From positions 1 to 64,000 of the forward strand of contig CAWHBO010000008.1 in assembly GCA_963827735.1 (NCBI GenBank): a stretch of DNA of 64,000 bases, written 5' to 3'. Source of the DNA: CAWHBO01 sp963827735. Lineage in GTDB: Bacteria; Patescibacteriota; Patescibacteriia; Patescibacteriales; UBA12075. Below the pieces are notes generated by a model, which worked only from the letters and a program-made list of their open reading frames with translations, was not told the DNA's origin and made no database searches. Positions 32,437 through 40,184 of this stretch are shown piece after piece (the first letter of the stretch is position 1; each line of letters opens with the position of its first letter). The translations under genes were made by a program, and so were the position numbers.

Positions 32437-32571
32437 GATTGCTCATCCGTGGGGCGTGTTGCGTATTGCGTAACGACAAGCGATCCCTACCGGGCAGGAC
32501 GGAAGGAATGCGCACTACGCACTACGTGCCCCCCGTTATCTACCCGTTTCCTTGTCTACTTGTTCCCCCGT

Positions 32572-33876
32572 CTACTTCCCCGCTTGAATATTCACGAACG
32601 CCGTCATCCCCCACCGCAAGCTCGGATCGAGATCGGGCATTTCCACGATCACGGTGAAGTTCGTGCTGCCCTTCTCGGTGGTGCTCATGGGCGCGATGCG
32701 GGCTATCTTGCCCTGGAACGCGCGGCCGGGCAGGGCGTCAAAGGTCAATTCCACGGGCATCCCGATCTTCAGCCGGGTGACGTCGGTCTCGCGCAGGTCG
32801 GTGGTCTCGACCCGCAGCTTGCTCGTGTCGCCGAGCATCAGCACCGGCTGGCCGGGCGTTGCCAGCTCGCCGGGTCGAACGTGGATCGTGCCCACCTGCC
32901 CCGCGAACGGCGCCACGACCTGAGTCTGTTTGAGTTGCGCCTGGGTCTGCGCCAGCGCGGCCTGGGCCGACTTGATCCGCGCATCCGCCACAGCCTTATC
33001 CTCGGCTGTCGTGCCGACCTTGACCCGGTCAAGCGCGGCCTGGGCGCGCGCCACCTGGGCCTCCGCGGATTTTACGGCGGCCTCGGCGGGCGGTACCTGG
33101 GCACGGGCGACTTGCGCCTGCGCTTTCGCTGCATTGATCTGCGCCTGCGCGACGGCGAGCTGCTCACGCGAAGCACCCTGGATCGCGACTTGGTAGGCGG
33201 CCTTGACGGCCGCGTAGTCGGACGTGGCCTGCTGGAGCGCCAATGACTCCGGCCGTGCGGCGATTTCCGGGTCGCCGTGTACGCGATCATAGGTGCGCTG
33301 CGCCTGATCGAGCGCCAGCCGGGCCAGATCGATCTTGCGCTGCGCCTCCAGCCGCTCGGCCGCCGAGGGCCGGCTGGCGAGCTCGTTGTACTGTGCCTGG
33401 GCGATGGCTACCTGCGTCTCGACAGCAATGGCGGCTTCCTGGATCTGTTTGACTGTGGCTTGCGCCTGAGCGACCGCGCCCTGTGCGGCGGCGATATCGG
33501 CCTGGGCCTGTGCCAGCTCGGTCGGCGTGGCCCCAGCCACGAGCTTGCTGCGGGCGGCTTCCGCCTCAACCACCGCGGCCTTGGCAACCTCCACCTGGCT
33601 CTGCAAGATGCCGTTGTCCAGATCGGCCAGCATAGCGCCGGCCTCGACCTTGTCGCCTTCGACCGCGGTCAGGGTGCGCAGCGTGCCGCTAACCGCCGGC
33701 TCAAGCCGGCCCAGCGCGGCAGGCAGCAGCTTGCCCGAAGCCCAGATGACGTCGTCTTGCGCCACCTCGCCTTTCGCCGTCCCTGCCGCGGGCTTCGCCG
33801 CCCGACCAGAGTCGCTGCCGCTGCAGCCGGCCAGGGCCAGGATGACGATGAGAATGATGATGGGTGTGTGCTTCAT
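32572..33876 (-). CDS. HlyD/MacA-type periplasmic adaptor lipoprotein
   Basis: 434 residues, frame intact. The signal peptide MKHTPIIILIVILALAGC carries a lipobox (LAGC). The lipoyl-like half-motif LTAVEGDKVEAGAMLADLDN is followed by an unusually long alpha-helical hairpin, about 230 residues of Ala/Gln/Lys heptads such as AQADIAAAQGAVAQAQATV. The second lipoyl half is VVAPFAGQVGTIHVRPGELATPG, and the beta-barrel part is LRVETTDLRETDVTRLKIGMPVELTFDALPG. The adaptor links the FtsX permease to the envelope. The 135-base spacer downstream contains TTGCGTATTGCGTAACG and GCACTACGCACTACG word repeats. Confidence 0.9.
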   Translation of the reverse strand: MKHTPIIILIVILALAGCSGSDSGRAAKPAAGTAKGEVAQDDVIWASGKLLPAALGRLEPAVSGTLRTLTAVEGDKVEAGAMLADLDNGILQSQVEVAKAAVVEAEAARSKLVAGATPTELAQAQADIAAAQGAVAQAQATVKQIQEAAIAVETQVAIAQAQYNELASRPSAAERLEAQRKIDLARLALDQAQRTYDRVHGDPEIAARPESLALQQATSDYAAVKAAYQVAIQGASREQLAVAQAQINAAKAQAQVARAQVPPAEAAVKSAEAQVARAQAALDRVKVGTTAEDKAVADARIKSAQAALAQTQAQLKQTQVVAPFAGQVGTIHVRPGELATPGQPVLMLGDTSKLRVETTDLRETDVTRLKIGMPVELTFDALPGRAFQGKIARIAPMSTTEKGSTNFTVIVEMPDLDPSLRWGMTAFVNIQAGK

Positions 33877-33885
33877 CGCTTCCTC

Positions 33886-33976
33886 CAGTCAAACGTCAAA
33901 CGTGAAACGTGACGAGTGATGCGTGAGAGACGCGCCACTTTGCCACGACTGACGTTTCACGCATTACGTATCACTC
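33886..33976. repeat. Spacer of inverted ACGTTTCACG/CGAGTGAT words
   Basis: CGTGAAACGTGACGAGTGATGCGTGA on the left is mirrored by ACGTTTCACGCATTACGTATCACTCGTCA on the right, giving a long imperfect hairpin that fills the whole gap between the permease and adaptor genes. Confidence 0.55.
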
Positions 33977-33977
33977 G

Positions 33978-35600
33978 TCACTCGTATCGAAGTGCCTCCA
34001 CCGGCTGCAGCCTGCTCGCCCGCCATGCCGGATAGAAGCCGGCGATCAACCCGACACCCAGCGCCACGACGATCGCATCGACAAATGTCCGGAGTCCCAC
34101 GATGCCGTGATCATGGCGTCCGCCATCGGTATCTTGCTGATGCCCCACAGCATGACGACCCCCAGCGCGGATCCGAGCACCCCCGCTACCAGGCACAGCC
34201 ACAGGCTCTCCTGCACCACCTGGCTGAGGATACTGCGTTTCGGCCAGCCGAGCGCGTGTAACGTACCAATCTCGCGCGTGCGCTCGTAAATCGACATCAT
34301 CATCGTGTTGGCGACGACGATCCCGCCCACCAGCATCGCCAGGATGCCGATAACCGAGGCGAACGCGTCCATCTGCGCTTTGGAGTCGCTGTCCTCGGCA
34401 AATTGGCTGCTCAGACTCGCCTGGGCGTCGGGGAAACGGCGCTCGAGCGTGGCGCGCACCGCGTTTACGTCGTCCGCATTGACCGCATCCACGAAGATGA
34501 AGCTCACCGAGCGCGGCCGGTTGAGGACTCGCTGCGCCTCACGCAACGCCATCACGCTGCCGCCGTCTTCGTAGGCCACGCCGGTCTCGTAGAGGCCGAC
34601 GATCTTGTAGCGGTTGTCGTACAAGGTGATCGTGTCGCCCACGCCCACTTTGTAGTTTTTGGCAGCCGTCTTCCCAATCATGATCTCGTTCGGTCGCGCA
34701 AGCAGGCGTCCCTCGACCAACTGGTAGTGAGCCATGGCGGCGCTGTTCGGGTCAATCCCGCCGAACAGGAAGAATGGCATGTCTGCGGTCATCACGAATC
34801 CCATGAGGTAGGGGCTGGCCGACTTCACGCCCGGCATGGACTGGATCTGACTGACCATGCGTTCGTCGAGCGTGCTCATGCTCATGTCCGCGACCTTCTT
34901 CTGCATCAACGTGATGTGTCCGGTGCTGCCGCTGCCGGCCAGCATGTTGAGCTGGCCCAGGATGCCCTTGCTCATGCCGCCCATCATCACCAGCGTCGCC
35001 ACCCCGATGCCGATGCCGGTCGCAGAAAGGATGGTGCGCGTGCGGCGGCGCCACAGATTGCGAAACGCCTGTCCGCCGAACATCAGCCGGGAGCGGCCCT
35101 TGCCATCGGCGCCGGTGCCGCCTTCATAGCGGAGGGCCTCCACCGGCTGCAGGTTGGCCGCGCGCCACGCGGGATACGCGCCGCCGATGATGCCCAGGAT
35201 CAGCGCGGTCAGCAGGCCCTGCGCGAACAGGCCGGGGGAATAGACCCCTTCCATGAACGCGCCCACGCCCGGCGCGCGTTCGGCCAGCTCCGTCAGCCCC
35301 ACGCCGATGCTGATGCCGATCACGCCGCCGACGAGGCCGAGCAGCACCGCCTCGCCCATGATCATGCGGACGATTCGCCCGCGGCGCCAGCCGAACGCGC
35401 GTAGCGTGCCGATCTCGCGCGTGCGCTCGAGCACGCTCATGACCATCGCGTTCATCATGCCCAGCCCGCCGACGATGATGGCAATCGCCGCGATGCCCCA
35501 GGCATAGCCTTGCATCAGGCCCGCGTATTGTTCGGCGCCGTTGTATTCGCTGGCGATGTTGACGGATAGAACCTTGTCCAACGATTCGACCGGGCGCCGC
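33978..35600 (-). CDS. FtsX/MacB-like permease with two FtsX domains, 5' end cut at the junction
   Basis: Inner-membrane permease of a MacB/LolCE-like exporter. The part present begins RPVESLDKVLSVNIASEYNG and holds a first FtsX domain (IVGGLGMMNAMVMSVLERTREIGTLRAFGWRR, GGAYPAWRAANLQPVEALRYEG). A linker and a second core follow: the MacB periplasmic region starting LMFGGQAFRNLWRRRTRTILSATG, then GGIVVANTMMMSIYERTREIGTLHALGWPK, and the ending AGFYPAWRASRLQPVEALRYE. The near-identical repeat of the two FtsX ends implies internal duplication. One +1 change near 34,110 must be corrected. The N-terminal membrane span and first periplasmic part are missing: right of ~35,596 the sequence belongs to a different, AT-rich gene. 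Confidence 0.85.
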
Positions 35601-35625
35601 CATTTCCAACCCGCAGGTTTTTTCA
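35590..35625. other. Probable chimeric junction of two genomes
   Basis: Permease coding is convincing up to 35,596 and secreted-protein coding is convincing down to 35,612, so the join lies within about 17 bases. Base composition, codon use and frameshift density all change here. No transposase, tRNA or attachment-site repeat is visible at the join. Confidence 0.8.
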
Positions 35626-36203
35626 ATCGCCAAATCAGAGTATCCTTCGATTCCAAGCACAGTCGGATCATCATTTTTATACGGCGCTCTGCCCCCTGAG
35701 AAACTGCTATAGCTTAAACCATAGCCTTCGCTGCCGCCTTCTTCGCCGTCTCCTTGCGCCGTAACCGTGATATTAAAAGATAAAGTCTTTTCCTGATACG
35801 GATTGCCGGCTGACGTATAGAACCTGACTGTAAAATCATATTGCGCGGTGTCGCCAGCGTTTAACGAGCCTAAGCTGGCGCCGGAAGCGAAAAATGCCGA
35901 TAAAGTGTTGTTGTAAAGCGCCGTCTCCCCTCTTTTTATGACGATATTGAGCATACTGCCAAGCCCGTCCGGATCGGAAGCATTAGCCACGGTCGCATTG
36001 ACTGACATCGCGCCGGTAATCTTGTTGGTAACCCTTACAAAACGCGTCACACTGTCCCCGGGTATGATGTTGGCTTCTTTAAACAGAGGCATCTGTTCAT
36101 AAACGATATCCGCATAGGTTCCGGCGTGGACAATATTAAACATTGCCATGTTTGAACATAGGGCGAATGATAAAGCTATTAAAATTGTTTTTATTTTTCT
36201 CAT
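35612..36203 (-). CDS. Secreted TasA/camelysin-neighbour protein, C-terminus lost at the junction
   Basis: About 197 residues remain. Signal peptide MRKIKTILIALSFALCSNMA up to about VHAG. The body shows beta-rich text typical of SipW-associated surface proteins: IPGDSVTRFVRVTNKITGAM, ATVANASDPDGLGSMLNIVI, GSLNAGDTAQYDFTVRFY. Then comes a Gly/Glu linker and TVLGIEGYSDLAIEKTCG, the start of a second domain cut at the join. It is the last gene in the SipW/TasA-like cluster, 204 bases after the 999-residue protein. Exact family uncertain. Confidence 0.65.
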
Positions 36204-36216
36204 AATTTTTTAAAAT

Positions 36217-36405
36217 TCCAAAAATCAAGCACCAAATGACAAATAAATTCAAATCTCAAAATTCTAAACAAATTCAAATTTTAAAACACAAAGACGGGAC
36301 AGTTTGTTAAATTTGAAAATTTGTATTTTGATTTTGTTTTGAGTTTTGGGTTTAGAATTTTGAATTTATTTGATATTTGTTTTTTGTAATTTGGAATTTA
36401 TCTAA
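36217..36405. repeat. Long imperfect AT-rich inverted repeat
   Basis: The left half (36,217-36,292; AAATTCCAAAAATCAAGC...) is roughly the reverse complement of the right half (36,313-36,405), both made of CAAAATTC/CAAATA words. It fills the intergenic gap. A fold-back or MITE-like origin is possible; it may also end transcription. Confidence 0.6.
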
Positions 36406-36406
36406 C

Positions 36407-39406
36407 CTATTCTCCGCTCCCCGCCGCCACTTCAACCGTCGCCGGCACATCAATCTCATCCGGTGTCGTCGCCGGTTCTTGTTCCGGCTCCGGTGCGGTT
36501 TCTGTTGCCGGTTCCGGCGCGTCTACCGGCTCTTCCTCAATCGCCTCATCAGGAATGATCTCATCTGTCACCACCGGATCGCTTGCGCCTGTTTCGGCTT
36601 GGCCGGGTGCCTTTTCCGTAACCGCTTCTTCAGTTGCCGGTGTTTCTTCAACCATGGGCGTTTCTTCCGAAACGACAGTGCTTGTTTCTGTAATGACCGG
36701 CTCTTCTGCGACAGTATCATCATAAGATGAAATGGTTTCCGTGGGAGAAGCTGTTTCTGTTTCAATAACCGTAATTTCATCCGGCATGATTTCCATATTC
36801 AAGCTTTCAACGCTAATCGCAGTTTCCACGGCCAAATCAGGATTTGTTTCCAGCTCGTCGCTGTTATCTGTCGTGTCTATGCCATAATCCTCACAACACA
36901 AGCTATCATCTCCGGTTGGAACCAACAGATTACCGTCGGCGTCATGCGGATTGGTTCCCGGATTCGGGCCAGGGGGCGTTGAGCCGCCATAAATATCAAA
37001 CCAGTCCGCGGCAGAATCAGAATCAAAGCCGGCCGGAGTCCTTGACAACGAATGTCCTTTAAGAACATCCAGAGCGGAAGGATCAAAAACACTGGTATCG
37101 GCGCCATAGCTCATTGCATCTGCCAAATTACCGGACGGTTCATAAAGGAATAAGCGGTCTCCACCATTGCCAAGGCCTCTAAACAAACGATTTCCTCCCA
37201 AAGCGATTTTCGTGGCCTGATTGGGTATCAGCGGCCAAAAGGTCCAGGTCTGGGCATTATCCGCCAGCACCACAAAAGAATGGGGTTCAATCGGATAAGT
37301 CTGATTTATTTTTTCTTTATCAGATAACCCGCCATTGTCCAACATATACCAATCTTTTAAGTCAACGGTAAAATCGCAGGCATTATACAGTTCAATCCAT
37401 TCATCCCTTTCGTTTCCGTGGCAAGTATCAGGATCGTAATATACTTCATTAATCTTCATACAACCGGCCGGATCTTCAATCTGGCAAGCGGAACCACAGC
37501 CGTCATCATCTGTCTGGTTGCCATCATCACAAGTCTCTTGTCCTGAGCTTGTCGAAGGATCCGTTTCTTCCACAATGCCATTGCCGCATTCCGCGCACGG
37601 AACTTTCTTGTACCAGCCGATCTCCATCTGCGCCCAGTCCAGATACTCATGGCAGGAGCCGTCTTGATACAATTTTAGCCTGATTTTTATGGCGCCGGCC
37701 TTGTCAGTGTTGTCTATAAACGAAAGCAAATCGCAGGTATCAATCGAATCAACGCCTCTTTCCTCCGGGTCGCAAACTGGAAGCCAACTCAATCCGTTGA
37801 ACCATTCAATCGAAATCAAAACATCGTTCTCGCGGTGTTCAAGATACAAATTGGCCAAATTCGTCGGTACATCTGCAGGCAGATTGGCAAAGGTCCAATC
37901 CAAATATATATATTTCGTCTGAGAAACGCTTTGTTCGGCATACTGGTTATCACTCTTGCTCACTTTGTACGTGACAACCGTGCCGCTATCAAGTTTGGCC
38001 AGCGCCGGCATACCGATTGCAATGCCGGCGATTGAACATTCTTCCTGGCAGAGCGAATCACAGCCGTCGCCATCCGCCGTGTTGCCGTCATCGCATTCCT
38101 CTTGTCCTGAGCCTGTCGAAGGATTACCTTCATCAAGAATGCCATTGCCGCAGACATCGCACTCCACTTGATTTTCATATGCGATTTCCAAATTGGCCCA
38201 ATCCAATTCTTCATGACAGCTGCCGTTCTGGGATAATTTCAATCTCAATCTGACTGATCCGGCTTTGTCGGTGTTGTTGATAAATGATTTTAAGTCGCAA
38301 GTTGAAATGATGTCGGAAATAGACTCCCCTGGATCGCAAACTTCAATCCAACTTAGGCCGTTCCACCACTGCACAGACATATCAACATCAGATTCCCTAT
38401 GTTCCAAAGTCAGCTTTGCCGATGTCGTTGAAGCATTGGCCGGTAGACCGGTAAACACCCAATCCAAATAAATATATTTTATTCCGGAAACGCTTTGAAA
38501 AGCTCTGATGTTGTCGCTATTTTTTACCTTATCAGTGACGATCGTGCCATTATGAAGTTTTGCCAAAATCGGAGAACCGGATGCGTATGTCGAGCCGTAG
38601 CAAAGTTCCTCCGGAATTTCTGCCACGATATGATTGCTGATTTTTTCAAAATCATAAAACCCTTTGCCAAGAGACAGGTCGTGCCTCAACTGCGATCCAA
38701 AATATTCAAAATTAAAGTCGCACGCCTGGCCGTTCAGCGCAAAAGGCGTATTTGTGGCTAAAATAAGCTTAAAATTCCACGCTGTGGGATCGGAAAAATC
38801 ATGCTGGTTTGAAAGAAAACTTAATAGCGGTCCGGAGTACTCCGTGCTGCCATCATTGATGTTCGCTTCTAAAGTCAGATACGGGCATACCGGTCCGGAA
38901 AAATCCGTGCTGGACGCTACATACTTAAACGGATTGCCGAAATTAACGACGTTAATCGTTCTAACGGCTGATCCACCGGAAATGATGGAAGACGGCGTAA
39001 AGTCGGAATCGGAACTTAATTCAAAATCCAAATCCCCGGCTGTAAAATCATTGCTTTGAGAATTTTCTGTGTCATTAAGATATGCCATCGTTCCGCCGAT
39101 CAGGGATATCCACGTCCAATTTATGAGTATGATCATAGCCATGGCCGTAACTTTCATAAACGACCGCGAAAACGGCGTGAAAGCAAAAGCAAATCCCTCT
39201 CTTGTCCGCACAACGATTCCCCTACCCTTCAGATCAACAATCAAATTTTCCTTCTGATAAACCCTCCAAATCTTCCTGATCAAAATCTGCCCGCCAATGT
39301 CTTTTTTTAAACACATTGAAGAAGACTTCGTAATCCGTTTGATTCCGATTTTTTTAACCATCACTTTTTTAACAGTCTTTTTAACTGTCTTCTCTTTTTC
39401 TTGCAT
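36407..39406 (-). CDS. 999-residue SipW-signal surface protein: duplicated domain/Cys-rich modules plus lamin-tail domain
   Basis: A Lys-rich cytoplasmic-type N-terminus (1-84) precedes a membrane span (~86-106) and the SipW-type motif MAYLNDTENSQSNDFTAGDL (~107-126). A beta domain (~127-250) follows. Two copies of a module (~272-450 and ~465-645) each end in a Cys-rich repeat of the CGNGI...CDDGN...GC type, and each copy carries an in-frame eight-residue insert at the same place. A lamin-tail-like domain (~650-815: MKINEVYYDPDTC, DEWIELYNACDFTVDLKDWY) and a Thr/Glu/Pro-rich acidic tail (840-999) close it. Membrane-anchored or SipW-released surface protein; ligand unknown. It follows the SipW peptidase gene by 69 bases. 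Confidence 0.8.
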   Translation of the reverse strand: MQEKEKTVKKTVKKVMVKKIGIKRITKSSSMCLKKDIGGQILIRKIWRVYQKENLIVDLKGRGIVVRTREGFAFAFTPFSRSFMKVTAMAMIILINWTWISLIGGTMAYLNDTENSQSNDFTAGDLDFELSSDSDFTPSSIISGGSAVRTINVVNFGNPFKYVASSTDFSGPVCPYLTLEANINDGSTEYSGPLLSFLSNQHDFSDPTAWNFKLILATNTPFALNGQACDFNFEYFGSQLRHDLSLGKGFYDFEKISNHIVAEIPEELCYGSTYASGSPILAKLHNGTIVTDKVKNSDNIRAFQSVSGIKYIYLDWVFTGLPANASTTSAKLTLEHRESDVDMSVQWWNGLSWIEVCDPGESISDIISTCDLKSFINNTDKAGSVRLRLKLSQNGSCHEELDWANLEIAYENQVECDVCGNGILDEGNPSTGSGQEECDDGNTADGDGCDSLCQEECSIAGIAIGMPALAKLDSGTVVTYKVSKSDNQYAEQSVSQTKYIYLDWTFANLPADVPTNLANLYLEHRENDVLISIEWFNGLSWLPVCDPEERGVDSIDTCDLLSFIDNTDKAGAIKIRLKLYQDGSCHEYLDWAQMEIGWYKKVPCAECGNGIVEETDPSTSSGQETCDDGNQTDDDGCGSACQIEDPAGCMKINEVYYDPDTCHGNERDEWIELYNACDFTVDLKDWYMLDNGGLSDKEKINQTYPIEPHSFVVLADNAQTWTFWPLIPNQATKIALGGNRLFRGLGNGGDRLFLYEPSGNLADAMSYGADTSVFDPSALDVLKGHSLSRTPAGFDSDSAADWFDIYGGSTPPGPNPGTNPHDADGNLLVPTGDDSLCCEDYGIDTTDNSDELETNPDLAVETAISVESLNMEIMPDEITVIETETASPTETISSYDDTVAEEPVITETSTVVSEETPMVEETPATEEAVTEKAPGQAETGASDPVVTDEIIPDEAIEEEPVDAPEPATETAPEPEQEPATTPDEIDVPATVEVAAGSGE
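37537..37560. repeat. Short repeat (TTCGACAAGCTCAGG family) inserted in frame, copy 2
   Basis: CTTGTCCTGAGCTTGTCGAAGGAT. On the coding strand it encodes DPSTSSGQ between NGIVEET and ETCDDGN. Without it the text would match the usual CGNGIVEEGETCDDGN repeat. The same word occurs as a dispersed intergenic element in many bacterial genomes (my recollection). Confidence 0.7.
38101..38125. repeat. Short repeat (TTCGACAGGCTCAGG family) inserted in frame, copy 1
   Basis: CTTGTCCTGAGCCTGTCGAAGGATT. It encodes NPSTGSGQ between NGILDEG and EECDDGN, at the equivalent position of the first module, and differs from copy 2 by one central base plus the flank. Confidence 0.7.
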
Positions 39407-39442
39407 TTACTTTATTTAATCTGACTAACAATAAATTTTTAA

Positions 39443-39500
39443 CCAAATATTCCAATATCCCAATATCCTAATTTCCTAATTTCCCAATTTCCCAATTTCC
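39443..39500. repeat. Tandem TTTCCCAA words running into the SipW 3' end
   Basis: CCAATATCC, CCTAATTTCC and CCCAATTTCC variants follow each other. The last copies encode the ending EEIGKLGN of the signal peptidase. The 69-base gap to the 999-residue gene is mostly this repeat. Confidence 0.55.
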
Positions 39501-40006
39501 TCTTTTTTCTTTTTCTTAACCTCTCGCCATATGTTCATCATCTCATCAAAAATCACAAGCAAAGCCGGCAAGACGATTATCAAAAGGAACCCCAAAGGTT
39601 TGCGGGCGGAAGTGATGGCATAACCGGCATACGGAACGTCAAACACGACTTTGCCAATCACTTGAGCTTTGACGATCGCCGTTTGATCCGGCGCATTGTT
39701 GGCATCGCCTTTGGTAACGTATGAAATCTGTCCATTGTTATCATTTATCTCCATGATGCGATGCGTTGTCGGCGGCTTGGTCCGCGTGTTCGGTCCGAAT
39801 GTGATCACGTCTCCGACCGCATAGTTCCCCATCGGCTTAACGACGATGACGCTTCCCGTATGTATCGCCGGCTCCATTGAACCGGACAAAACTGTCAGGA
39901 ATTTGATGTTACCTGTGATCGGGAAGATAGAAATCACCAACATGCAAGCGATTGCCAAAATGACAGTGATAAAAATCCAGTAGAATATTTTGTATATGTT
40001 TTTCAT
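39476..40006 (-). CDS. sipW: SipW-type (ER-type) signal peptidase I
   Basis: 176 residues. An N-terminal membrane helix (IFYWIFITVILAIACMLVIS) leads to the catalytic Ser box FLTVLSGSMEPAIHTGSVIVV. VGDVITFGPN and the THRIMEI box follow, with His in place of the Lys of ordinary bacterial signal peptidases, which marks the SipW/archaeal/ER type. After YVTKGDANNAPD and QVIGKVVFDVPYAGY comes a second membrane span (PLGFLLIIVLPALLVIFDEM) and a Lys-rich tail. It likely cleaves the SipW-type signal peptides of the neighbouring TasA-like proteins. ATG 40006 lacks a clear ribosome site. Its 3' end is made of intergenic-type repeat words. Confidence 0.9.
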   Translation of the reverse strand: MKNIYKIFYWIFITVILAIACMLVISIFPITGNIKFLTVLSGSMEPAIHTGSVIVVKPMGNYAVGDVITFGPNTRTKPPTTHRIMEINDNNGQISYVTKGDANNAPDQTAIVKAQVIGKVVFDVPYAGYAITSARKPLGFLLIIVLPALLVIFDEMMNIWREVKKKKKEEIGKLGN

Positions 40007-40136
40007 TATAATTTTGTTATTAGTACTTTTTAAGTAAACTCAAATCAAGTCAATCGCAATTTAATCATTGATAAATTAAAAATTGTTTGAAAATTAAAAA
40101 TTAAAAATTAAAAATTCTTTTTGTTTTCTCCTCAAT

Positions 40137-40166
40137 CTTCCCCCCGAAAAATCTTCGGGAGGAAAG
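40137..40166 (-). terminator. Hairpin after the 602-residue TasA-like gene
   Basis: CTTCCCCCCGAA and TTCGGGAGGAAAG form a stem with one mismatch, 19 bases past the stop at 40,185. No U-run follows on the minus strand, so processing or partial termination before sipW is possible. The rest of the 178-base gap is AAAATTAAAAATT repeats. Confidence 0.45.
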
Positions 40167-40184
40167 AAAGGATTAAACTGATTA

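Noticed and set aside
31831..33246. 471-codon plus-strand ORF opposite the ATPase and HlyD-type genes
   Set aside because: Antisense to motif-bearing genes; no domain of its own.
35590..35625. Integration of a mobile element at the composition change
   Set aside because: No integrase, transposase, tRNA or flanking direct repeat was found, and both genes at the join are cut.
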